From positions 1 to 12,056 of the forward strand of contig JAJZCP010000028.1 of NCBI GenBank assembly GCA_021846065.1: a DNA stretch of 12,056 nucleotides. Reading direction: 5' to 3'. The stretch's first letter is position 1. Each line of letters opens with the position of its first letter. This document shows positions 1-6,517 of the stretch, piece after piece. The translations under genes and the position numbers were made by a program. This DNA comes from Acidobacteriota bacterium. GTDB taxonomy: Bacteria; Acidobacteriota; Terriglobia; Terriglobales; Acidobacteriaceae. The notes beneath the pieces are model-generated. The model ran no database searches, was not told where the DNA came from, and worked only from the letters and a program-made list of their open reading frames with translations.

Positions 1-1183
1 CTGGATGAAGGACAAAAAAGTTCTCGATCTTTTCTGCTACAACGGCGCATGGAGCCTTTCGGCGCTGGCAGGAGGAGCGGCTGAGGCAGTGGGTGTCGAT
101 CAGTCCGCCGATGCCGTCGAGCAGGCTGCGGCGCTGGTCGCGCAGCCGCAGATGGTACTCCAGATCCCGCGCATCTTCGAGCGGCTCAATCTGCGCCTGG
201 CTGTCGGAGCCGAACGCGATGGGGATGCCGCGCTCTATCAGCTCGCGGGCGCTCAGAATGCCATCGCCCAGATTGCGCTCCGTCGTCGGGCAGGCGCAGA
301 TGGTGGCGCCGGCCTCGGCCAGCAGATCCATCTCCGGGCTGCTGAGGTGGGTGGCGTGGACGGCGGTAAAGCGGCGATCGAGTACGCCCGAGTCTGCCAG
401 CAACCGGACCGGGGGAACGCCGTACTCGCGGATGCACTCCTCCACCTCCGCAACCTGCTCCGACACATGCATGTGGCAGGGCAGGCCACGTTCGCGCGCC
501 CAGTGGGCAATCGGCTCCACAGCACGGATGGGGAGGGCACGGACGCTGTGCGGCGCGACCCCGACCCAGGCCTGGGCCGTGTGAAAACGGGCGTGCAGCT
601 CTTCGACGGCGGAGAGAAATTCCGGGGTGGACTCTAGAAAGCGGCGCTGGCCGGGATCGGGCGCTTTGTCAAAGCCGGCCCGCTGGTAGGCGCTGCGCAG
701 CAGGCAGATGCGGATGCCGACGGACTGCGCGGCCGCGATGACCTGGCAGGCCATGGTGTTGGAATCCTCGTAGGCATGTCCCTGCGGCGTGCGGTGGACG
801 TAGTGAAACTCGCCGACGGTGGTGGTGCCGGCGAGGGCCATCTCCAGGAAGCATGCGCGGGCCACGGCGTACATCTCCTCCGGGGAGAGATGGGCGGCGG
901 CGTGATACATGGCCCCGCGCCAGGACCAGAAGCTGCGTCCGCCCGTGTGCACGGACTCCGTCCGGCCGCGGATGAGCCGCTGAAAGGCGTGGGAGTGGAC
1001 GTTATGGAAGCCGGGCAGCAGCGCCTTCCCGGGAAGGGCGACGAGGCGGGCGCCGGCCGGAGCCTGACGCTTGGGGTCGGACAATACGCGATCGATCGTG
1101 CCGTCGTCGCCCACCAGCAGACCGGCGCCATCATGGAAGCGGCCTTCTGCGAACAGGGTGTCGGGTTGATAGAGGACGGGCAT
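1..1183 (-). CDS. hutF: formimidoylglutamate deiminase (HutF-type amidohydrolase), C-terminally truncated
   Basis: HutF hydrolyses N-formimino-L-glutamate to N-formyl-L-glutamate and ammonia in the five-step histidine degradation route. Translated from the ATG at 1183, the protein shows the metal-binding HSH (H63, H65) in PGFHNVHSHAFQR, the HutF-typical FWSWR (85-89), HMHVSEQ (237-243), VHATHL (275-280), the family signature CPTTERNLGDG (298-308) and the catalytic Asp in FGSDSQ (D327). Recognisable sequence stops near residue 355 (about position 118). The remaining frame, open to the left edge, is the antisense of a methyltransferase fragment. About 100 C-terminal residues of a usual ~450-residue HutF are therefore missing, and the protein is probably not functional if the junction is real. 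No ribosome-binding site is clear before 1183. The frame stays open upstream to an ATG near 1336, but the 1183 start fits the family length. No other hut gene is nearby. Confidence 0.85.
   Translation of the reverse strand, partial: MPVLYQPDTLFAEGRFHDGAGLLVGDDGTIDRVLSDPKRQAPAGARLVALPGKALLPGFHNVHSHAFQRLIRGRTESVHTGGRSFWSWRGAMYHAAAHLSPEEMYAVARACFLEMALAGTTTVGEFHYVHRTPQGHAYEDSNTMACQVIAAAQSVGIRICLLRSAYQRAGFDKAPDPGQRRFLESTPEFLSAVEELHARFHTAQAWVGVAPHSVRALPIRAVEPIAHWARERGLPCHMHVSEQVAEVEECIREYGVPPVRLLADSGVLDRRFTAVHATHLSSPEMDLLAEAGATICACPTTERNLGDGILSARELIERGIPIAFGSDSQAQIEPLEDARDLEYHLRLRDQRRSLLDGIGGLIDTHCLSRSSCQRRKAPCAVVAEKIENFFVLHP
2..127 (+). pseudogene. 3'-truncated class I SAM-dependent methyltransferase fragment (RlmI-like)
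   Basis: The frame is open to the left window edge, so the true start lies outside. The visible residues contain the SAM-binding motif I block VLDLFCYNGAWSLSAL (codons from about 20), followed by GAAEAVGVDQSADAVEQA, whose acidic GVD is the expected motif II strand end. This arrangement matches the RlmI/RlmK family of 23S rRNA (cytosine-5) methyltransferases. Family resemblance ends near position 127. Beyond it the frame runs to a stop at 635-637, but there it is simply the antisense of hutF and has no methyltransferase character. The catalytic domain normally continues for well over 100 residues past this point, so the gene is broken here. Being an RlmI relative is fairly sure; the exact rRNA target is not. 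Confidence 0.65.
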
Positions 1184-1377
1184 GGGCGGTGGCCGCTGGC
1201 GAACTAACAATGATAGTTCCAAAGACCGCTTCGCGGCCTCCAGACGCCGACGTCGGGCAGGGATGGAGCCGGGAGGCTTTCTGGGCGGCGATATCCGGGT
1301 CGGTGGCCTCGTTTGTGGAAGCGGCAAAACATTCATGCTGCAGTTTGGCCCGGTTCTTATAAGCTGACTGCGAGCCC

Positions 1378-2538
1378 ATGGCGCACGCGTCCCACACTGC
1401 AAACGACGAAATCTTTACGCTGCACCAGCAGATTGCGCGGTTGCAGGCGCTGCTGGAGACCTCGCGGCAGGTGCACGCGACGATCGATCTGGAAGAGGTT
1501 TTCCGGACGGTGCTGCGCATTGTTGTGCTGGAGCTGGAGCTGCCCGGGGCGTTGATTACGAACCCGCACATGGCGTTTGGAGTGATGCCGCCGGACCCGT
1601 GCGATGGTTGCGCGCGGTTTCCGTTTCGTGACCGGAGCGGGGAGGTGCTGGCGGAGCTGGTGGTGGCCCCGCGGCCGGGTTCGGGGCTGTCGCTGGATGA
1701 GCAGGATTTTCTGGATGGCCTGATTCTGCAGGCGTCCGTAGCGGTTGAAAATGCGCGCTATTACGAGCGGAACCTTTCCTGGGTCCGGCTGCAGCGGGAT
1801 CTTGAGGCGGCCCGGCAGATCCAGCAAAGCCTGCTGCCGAAGCGGATGCCGGATATCCCCGGCTGCTCGATTGCGGTGCGCTCGAGCGCCTGCTATGAAG
1901 TGGGCGGCGATTACGTGGATATTGTCAGCCGGCCCGACGGCTCGCATCTGATGGTGGTCGCGGATGTTGCCGGCAAAGGGCTGGCTTCGGCGATTGTGGG
2001 TACCACCTTCCGCTCGGCGTTCCGGGCCACCGCCAATACGGAGTTGCCGCTGCCCGAGCTGGCCGCGAGTCTGAACGACCAGCATTATTCAGAGGGCGCC
2101 GAGGCACAGCGCCGGTACGTGACGGCCATCTTCCTGGCGCTGGCGCGGGACGGAGACACCCTGCAGATTGTGAATGCAGGGCACAATCCGGGGTTTTTGC
2201 TGCTCGACGGAACCCCGCGGGAAGTGGAGGCCAGCGGGACGCCGGTGGGCCTGCTGCCGGGCATGACCTATGCGATGGAAGAGTATCGCTTCCGGCCGGG
2301 TTCGAAGGCCCTGCTGTATACGGATGGCTTGACGGAGGTTTTCCGGGGGGATGACGAATTTGGCCCGGAACGGCTCAAGGACCTATTTCTGTCATGTACG
2401 GCCGGCGACTGCGATGCTATGCTCAATTCGCTGTGGCAGCAGCTGGCTGCGTTTTCCGGAGGCGCGCCGCAGCAGGACGATATGACCGCGCTCGCGCTGA
2501 TGCGTTGCAGCCCCCGCCGGGAGAACGCAGATGATTGA
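1378..2538 (+). CDS. cytoplasmic GAF-like/PP2C (SpoIIE-type) serine phosphatase, RsbU-like
   Basis: 386 residues with no membrane segment or signal peptide. Residues ~12-125 look like a GAF-type sensor, starting with a helix and ending in the helix QASVAVENARYYERN. A linker with AARQIQQSLLP (144-154), typical of phosphatases of this class, leads to a SpoIIE/PP2C domain. Metal-binding and core motifs are present: EVGGDY (D179), VADVAGKG (D196), NAGHNPG (266-272), YTDG (D316) and QQDDMT (D367, D368). Family members dephosphorylate a phospho-STAS antagonist so that it can bind its kinase. The stop overlaps the start of the kinase gene by 8 nt and the STAS gene follows, so the likely substrate is encoded next door. 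The GAF-like domain carries a CDGC pair (75-78), a possible metal or redox site, though unproven. The ATG lacks a good Shine-Dalgarno sequence. A TTATAA at 1357-1362 could be a -10 element, but no matching -35 is seen. Confidence 0.9.
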   Translation: MAHASHTANDEIFTLHQQIARLQALLETSRQVHATIDLEEVFRTVLRIVVLELELPGALITNPHMAFGVMPPDPCDGCARFPFRDRSGEVLAELVVAPRPGSGLSLDEQDFLDGLILQASVAVENARYYERNLSWVRLQRDLEAARQIQQSLLPKRMPDIPGCSIAVRSSACYEVGGDYVDIVSRPDGSHLMVVADVAGKGLASAIVGTTFRSAFRATANTELPLPELAASLNDQHYSEGAEAQRRYVTAIFLALARDGDTLQIVNAGHNPGFLLLDGTPREVEASGTPVGLLPGMTYAMEEYRFRPGSKALLYTDGLTEVFRGDDEFGPERLKDLFLSCTAGDCDAMLNSLWQQLAAFSGGAPQQDDMTALALMRCSPRRENADD

Positions 2539-2977
2539 TGGCAAGAACACCCTGGTGGAAGTTCGTATTCCATCACGGCTCGGTTTCGAGAAGGTAGCCA
2601 TGGGCACCGCAGAAAGTGTGGCGCGCCTGATGGGCTTCCCCGCCGCTCGCATTGAGGATTTGAAAACGGCCGTGGCCGAAGCCTGCATTAATGCAATGGA
2701 GCACGGCAACAAGTTGAACGATAAGCTGTCCGTCGGCGTCGTTCTATCGGCAACGGACGATGAGCTGGAAGTGAAAGTGATGGACAACGGCCCCGGCTTT
2801 CAGGCGGCGCCGCACCAGCCGGATATCGACCGCAAGATGAGAGGCGAGGAAGAGGCGCGGGGGATGGGAATGTTTTTGATTCAGGCCCTGGTCGACGAGG
2901 CCGAGTGGGTGAAGGGAAGCCGTGGCTCGGATAGTTACGTCCGCCTGGTTATCCGGATGGAAAGAGAGGGAGAATGA
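2531..2977 (+). CDS. RsbW/SpoIIAB-like HATPase serine kinase (anti-sigma factor type)
   Basis: 148 residues of a single GHKL-fold HATPase_c_2 domain. The N box EACINAMEHGN (50-60), the G1 box DNGPGF (85-90) and the G2-like glycine loop GMGMFLI (111-117) are all intact, so ATP binding is expected. No histidine-kinase dimerisation domain is present, as in RsbW-type kinases, which phosphorylate a serine on the partner STAS protein and sequester a target such as a sigma factor. The start ATG at 2531 lies inside the 3' end of the phosphatase gene (8 nt overlap), preceded by GGGAGA at a suitable distance. The stop overlaps the STAS gene in an ATGA, giving translational coupling. No sigma factor is in the window, so the final target (sigma factor, diguanylate cyclase or other) cannot be named from sequence. 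Confidence 0.9.
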   Translation: MIDGKNTLVEVRIPSRLGFEKVAMGTAESVARLMGFPAARIEDLKTAVAEACINAMEHGNKLNDKLSVGVVLSATDDELEVKVMDNGPGFQAAPHQPDIDRKMRGEEEARGMGMFLIQALVDEAEWVKGSRGSDSYVRLVIRMEREGE

Positions 2978-3348
2978 GCACTGGGGAGGGAATGCGGGCG
3001 GAGGCCCGTGCTCGAATCGACACGTTATCGGGTTCGGGCGGCAAGCCAATCAGCGCAATTCGATTTTCCGGGGATATCTCCTCGAACTCGCGCGATGCCA
3101 TTCTGGGATCGTACGAGCAGATCGCAAAAGACCATGCGGTGCTGCTGGACTTTGTGAAGGTCGATTATGTGAACTCGAGTGGCATTGCACTCATCATTCA
3201 GCTAATGCTGGAGGCGGGCAAGGCCGACCAGAAGGTGGCTCTTTTCGGGCTGACGCCGCATTTTCAGAAAGTCTTCACCATGGTGGGTATCGGGCGATAT
3301 GCCGAGATCGCTGCCGATGAAGCCGCAGCGGTTGCGGCCGTTTCCTGA
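2974..3348 (+). CDS. STAS-domain anti-sigma factor antagonist, RsbV/SpoIIAA-like
   Basis: 124 residues; the STAS fold covers about residues 25-115. The phospho-acceptor loop reads VDYVNSSGIALII, with the two candidate serines at 68 and 69. Many RsbV/SpoIIAA proteins have DSSG here, so this protein has Asn in place of the preceding Asp; I recall NSSG as an accepted variant in other STAS proteins, so I do not take it as inactivation. In such systems the kinase phosphorylates this serine and a SpoIIE-type phosphatase reverses it. The ATG overlaps the kinase stop (ATGA, 2974-2977) behind a GAGAGGGAGA purine tract. A short Gly/Ala-rich N-terminal tail (1-23) and an Ala/Val-rich C-terminal tail flank the domain. 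The downstream 114 bp before the next gene show no convincing terminator, so co-transcription with the membrane phosphatase is possible. Confidence 0.88.
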   Translation: MSTGEGMRAEARARIDTLSGSGGKPISAIRFSGDISSNSRDAILGSYEQIAKDHAVLLDFVKVDYVNSSGIALIIQLMLEAGKADQKVALFGLTPHFQKVFTMVGIGRYAEIAADEAAAVAAVS

Positions 3349-3462
3349 TTCCACGAGGCCGGGACATTTCCTCTCCCGGGTCGCCGTGAAAGCCCCCAAC
3401 CGGGCGATTCCCGCTGATTCTCCCCCTAATCTTGCGACTGGCTCTATGGGGAAACTCTTGCC

Positions 3463-5490
3463 TTGAAGAATCTCTTGCGGTGGACGGTGACCGGTGCGTG
3501 GGCGCTCTGCGGACTCTGCGGCGCAGTGTCCGCCGGGCAGACCCGTGCGCCGCGATCTTCCGCGCCGGAAACTCCTGCGTACGTCTCGATCAAGCTTGGG
3601 TCAGCCCTGGAGGCGCTCCCGGGGCCCTGGCGCTTCAAAACCGGCGACGATCCGGCATGGGCGCAGCCCGGCTTTCCAGACGCTGACTGGCAGCTCGTAA
3701 ATCTGACGCCGCCGAGCGACTCGGTGGACCCTGGGCTGGGCAGCAGCGGGTACACGCCCGGCTGGACGGCGCAGGGGCATCCGCAGTATGCCGGATTTGC
3801 CTGGTACCGGCTGCGCGTCCGGATCGACGCTGGCGGCAAGCGGCTGGCCCTGCTGATGCCGGCCGATGTGGACGATGCCTACCAGATTTACGCAAACGGC
3901 CGGTTGATCGGCGGCTTTGGCGATTTCTCAAAGCGCCCACCGCGCACCTACTACAGCCGGCCGCAAATTTTTCGTCTGCCGGCTTCGGCTGATTCGATGG
4001 TGGTGCTGGCGCTGCGGTTCTATATGCGGCCGGCATCGCTGCTCGAAGATCCAACGCCAGGCGGGCTGCATGCGCCGCCCGCGCTCGGCATTGCCCAGAC
4101 GACCGGCGCCTATTTTCAACTGACGCGCGACGCCTACGCGCGGACCTACGGCTTCTATCTGCTGCCGGTCCTGTTCTTCTTTCTGGCAGCCATCGCCGCC
4201 TTCACGCTGTTTTTTCTGGACCGGTCGCAGAAGGTGTTCTTCTGGCTCGGATCGGCTGCCCTGCTGAATGTCGCGTATCTGGTGTTTGTTCTGCTGGCGA
4301 TCCTTACAACTGCAGTGGATGACCGGCTGCTGGTGCTGCGGCCGATTCTGCTGGCGATTGTGCTGTGGACGTGGCTGCTGGTCTGGTGGAGCTGGTTTGA
4401 TCTGGCGCGCCAGCGCTGGCTGTTGCGGCTGATCAATGGCTTCAGCATTGCGGCCATCGTGCTGGCGTGGCTGCAGCATGCGCTGCTGGGCCGCACGATG
4501 TATCCGTATGAAGGCGCCGGGGTGCTGGGCCTGACGGGACGAGCGGTGCATCTGATCCTGAGTCTCCTGCCGCTCGCCATGCTGTGGCTAATTCTGCGAA
4601 CCCGCCAGCGGGATGGATGGATCGTTGCGCCGGCACTCGTGCTGCTTTCTGTTTCCATTTATCCGGAGCCGCTGGTCTGGCTGCACATCCCGCTCTTATG
4701 GTTCATTCACGGCGTTCAAATCTCGAGCCGCCTGGCGGCAGAACTTGGGATTTCGATGTGGGTGATCCTCCTGTTGCTGCTGCGCTTTCAGCGCTCCCAG
4801 CGGGTGCAGCAGCAGCTGCAGATGGAGATGCGTCAGGCGCAGCAGGTGCAGCACACGCTGCTGCCGGATGCGCCCGCTACGCTGCCGGGATTTCACGTCG
4901 AAAGCCTGTACCGGCCTGCGGCGGAGGTGGGCGGGGACTTTTTCCAGATACTGCCAAGTGTCGATGGCGGCCTGCTGGTGGTGATCGGTGATGTAAATGG
5001 CAAGGGATTGCGCGCCGCCATGCTGGTGAGTTTGATTGTTGGAATGCTGCGGACCTTTGCGGAGCGTGACCTGGAGCCCGGCGAACTGCTGACCGGGATG
5101 AACCGACGGCTTTGCGGCCGCATGGAAGGCGGCTTTGCCACCTGTCTGTGTGCGAGAATCTGCCCGGACGGCTCGATGATGATCGCGAACGCCGGCCATC
5201 TGGCACCGTATCTTGATGGACAAGAGATGGAAGTTCCAGCAGGATTGCCGCTTGGCATTGTCGCTAGCCTGGAATATGGGCAGCAGAAGAGTTTTATCCC
5301 GGCGGGCAGCGTGCTGGTGTTTCTGACCGACGGGATTGTGGAGGCCCGCAACCGCAAGGGCGAAATCTTCAGCTTTGAACGGACGGCCCCGCTTACGCGG
5401 AAGAGCCTGCAGGAGATCGCGAGCCCGGCACAGGGATTCCATCAGGATGACGATGTGACCGCGATTCGCATTCAGCGGGAGATTGCGTAA
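3463..5490 (+). CDS. membrane-anchored SpoIIE/PP2C phosphatase with jelly-roll sensor and seven-transmembrane region
   Basis: 675 residues. Residues 1-24 are a signal peptide (cleavage likely after VSA). Residues ~50-210 resemble the galactose-binding-like jelly roll of GH2 enzymes and 7TM sensor proteins (GPWRF, a GFPDADWQ strand, AWYRLRVRI, YANGRLIG). Seven hydrophobic spans follow at roughly 231-252, 259-281, 289-312, 319-342, 363-382, 386-407 and 427-443. A Gln-rich coiled coil with AQQVQHTLLP leads to a complete PP2C domain: AEVGGDF (D492), GDVNGKG (D510), NAGH (576-579), TDG (622-624) and QDDDVT (661-666). The likely role is a receptor that senses a ligand outside the inner membrane and dephosphorylates a STAS partner in the cytoplasm, plausibly the one encoded upstream. 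The start is TTG, chosen because GGGGA at 3448-3452 is correctly spaced and the nearby ATG at 3446 is out of frame and stops at once. The ligand is unknown. Confidence 0.9.
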   Translation: MKNLLRWTVTGAWALCGLCGAVSAGQTRAPRSSAPETPAYVSIKLGSALEALPGPWRFKTGDDPAWAQPGFPDADWQLVNLTPPSDSVDPGLGSSGYTPGWTAQGHPQYAGFAWYRLRVRIDAGGKRLALLMPADVDDAYQIYANGRLIGGFGDFSKRPPRTYYSRPQIFRLPASADSMVVLALRFYMRPASLLEDPTPGGLHAPPALGIAQTTGAYFQLTRDAYARTYGFYLLPVLFFFLAAIAAFTLFFLDRSQKVFFWLGSAALLNVAYLVFVLLAILTTAVDDRLLVLRPILLAIVLWTWLLVWWSWFDLARQRWLLRLINGFSIAAIVLAWLQHALLGRTMYPYEGAGVLGLTGRAVHLILSLLPLAMLWLILRTRQRDGWIVAPALVLLSVSIYPEPLVWLHIPLLWFIHGVQISSRLAAELGISMWVILLLLLRFQRSQRVQQQLQMEMRQAQQVQHTLLPDAPATLPGFHVESLYRPAAEVGGDFFQILPSVDGGLLVVIGDVNGKGLRAAMLVSLIVGMLRTFAERDLEPGELLTGMNRRLCGRMEGGFATCLCARICPDGSMMIANAGHLAPYLDGQEMEVPAGLPLGIVASLEYGQQKSFIPAGSVLVFLTDGIVEARNRKGEIFSFERTAPLTRKSLQEIASPAQGFHQDDDVTAIRIQREIA

Positions 5491-5553
5491 GTGTCGGCTA
5501 CAATGATCGCGCGGCTGCTCCCCCTCTGCCGATGCTGTGCAATCGCTGCATAA

Positions 5554-5560
5554 AGAGGAG
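5554..5560 (+). promoter_or_regulatory. ribosome binding site that fixes the start of the His/Lys-rich protein
   Basis: AGAGGAG lies 7 nt before the ATG at 5568. An earlier in-frame ATG at 5532 would put 12 residues in front of an otherwise ideal signal peptide and has no comparable site, so 5568 is preferred. Confidence 0.75.
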
Positions 5561-5567
5561 AATCACG

Positions 5568-5840
5568 ATGAAGACCCGTCTCACATTTTGCTTGCTCGCC
5601 GCTCTTGGCATTTTGGCATTGCCGATGGCTGCCCAGGAAACCTCCGGAACCCAAACGGTCAGCCACGGAGACATTGTCCAGCCGGCGGGGGTGAAAGAAA
5701 AGGCACCCGCAATGCAGGCCGAGCACACGCAAACGACCCACAAGAAAACTCACAAACACTACAAGCACCACAAGCGCAGCCAGCAGCAGAAGAAGAAGCC
5801 TGCTGCGGGGCCAGCGGGGGCGGGTACCAGCGGCTTCTGA
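5568..5840 (+). CDS. small exported His/Lys-rich protein of unknown function
   Basis: 90 residues and not recognised as a named family. A clear signal peptide (MKTRLTF, then a hydrophobic core to about residue 22, ending ALPMAAQ) sends it across the inner membrane. The mature part is hydrophilic. Residues 53-70 carry six histidines and five lysines, including HKHYKHHKR, followed by a Gln/Lys run and a Gly/Pro/Ala-rich tail. Such a segment could bind metal or anionic polymers (DNA, LPS, peptidoglycan), but nothing in the sequence decides between these. There is no lipobox or cysteine in the mature part. The gene follows the membrane phosphatase by 77 bp on the same strand and ends just before a strong hairpin. 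A TACAAT at 5499-5504 could be a -10 element, but no well-spaced -35 accompanies it. Confidence 0.75.
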   Translation: MKTRLTFCLLAALGILALPMAAQETSGTQTVSHGDIVQPAGVKEKAPAMQAEHTQTTHKKTHKHYKHHKRSQQQKKKPAAGPAGAGTSGF

Positions 5841-5861
5841 CCACTCGGCCACGGGATGCGC

Positions 5862-5897
5862 AGCGGAAGGCCCAGCTTACGGCTGGGCCTTCCCGCT
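5862..5897. terminator. GC-rich hairpin in the convergent junction, possible bidirectional terminator
   Basis: The arm AGCGGAAGGCCCAGC (5862-5876) pairs with GCTGGGCCTTCCCGCT (5882-5897), leaving one bulged C and a 5-nt loop. The kdpC stop codon (TTA on the plus strand, 5877-5879) sits in the loop, so the right arm encodes the last residues of KdpC. The hairpin lies 21 nt past the stop of the His/Lys-rich gene. Neither side carries a good T-tract, so it may stabilise or pause transcripts rather than terminate them strongly. Confidence 0.5.
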
Positions 5898-6503
5898 GTC
5901 TGCGCCTGCTGCGCGTGACGGAGAGGCTGCGCGGGTTTCCGCCAGTCGCTGACGAAGCGACAGGTTGAGAGCCAGCACATTGACGCGAGGCTCCCCGAGA
6001 AAACCGAACTGCCGCGGTTGCGTATTGGCCTGCACCAGTTGCGCGAGTTGCGCCTGCGACAGGCCGGTTTCGCGGGCGACGCGCGGAATCTGATATTGCG
6101 CCGCCGCAGGCGAAATGTCCGGGTCCAGCCCGGAACCGGAAGTGGTGACCAGGTCGACCGGAACATCGGCGTCTCCGTGATCGTTGCGAAGCTGCGCTGC
6201 GGATTGCTCCACGCGAGTGATCAGCGCAGCGTTCGTCGGGCCGAGGTTGGAGCCGGAAGAGTTGGCTGCGTCGTATCCGTTGCCCGCAGCGGAGGGACGG
6301 CCGTAGAAGTAGCCGGAACCTGTAAAGCTTTGCCCGATCAGCTGCGAGCCGATGATGGTTCCTCCGCGGGTGATCAGCTCGCCATTGGCCTGGCGCGGCA
6401 TCCACCACTGCGCCAGAGCGGTGATTGCGAGGGGATACGCGATGCCTAACAGCAGCGTGGTGGCCACGGTGTAGAGGATGGCGGTGATGAGTTGTTTCCG
6501 CAT
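5877..6503 (-). CDS. kdpC: potassium-transporting ATPase subunit C
   Basis: 208 residues. KdpC is the single-span accessory subunit of the KdpFABC pump that helps couple ATP use in KdpB to K+ uptake. The N-terminal span (about residues 5-31) is followed by the periplasmic domain with family features: a GGTIIGSQLIGQSF block, YFYGRPSAA, the ANSSGSNLGPTN stretch, VPVDLVTTSGSGLDPDISPAAA, and the closing FLGEPRVNVLALN. It is somewhat longer than the E. coli protein (190 aa), mainly through an Ala/Ser-rich C-terminal tail that carries one arm of the junction hairpin. AAGGAG stands 7 nt before the ATG, and the kdpB stop is 14 nt upstream, so this is the last gene of the operon. Confidence 0.97.
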   Translation of the reverse strand: MRKQLITAILYTVATTLLLGIAYPLAITALAQWWMPRQANGELITRGGTIIGSQLIGQSFTGSGYFYGRPSAAGNGYDAANSSGSNLGPTNAALITRVEQSAAQLRNDHGDADVPVDLVTTSGSGLDPDISPAAAQYQIPRVARETGLSQAQLAQLVQANTQPRQFGFLGEPRVNVLALNLSLRQRLAETRAASPSRAAGADSGKAQP

Positions 6504-6517
6504 TGCGCTGCTCCTTG

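Noticed and set aside
128..637. Continuation of the plus-strand methyltransferase frame to a stop at 635-637, giving a 210-residue product
   Set aside because: Past about 127 it is the exact antisense of recognisable HutF codons and shows no methyltransferase motif.
1184..1377. Promoters or an RNA element in the divergent 194-bp gap
   Set aside because: A TTATAA is present at 1357-1362 on the plus strand, but no spaced -35 hexamer and no stable conserved-looking RNA fold were found. A 51-residue upstream extension of hutF is open but Pro/Arg-rich and unlike the family.
1131..1571. Minus-strand 146-residue open frame across the hutF/phosphatase intergenic region
   Set aside because: It is Ser/Arg-rich, overlaps two well-supported genes in other frames and has no recognisable domain.
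3349..3462. Terminator or separate promoter between the STAS gene and the membrane phosphatase
   Set aside because: There are only short imperfect GC inverted repeats without a T-tract; TAATCT at 3427-3432 lacks a partner -35.
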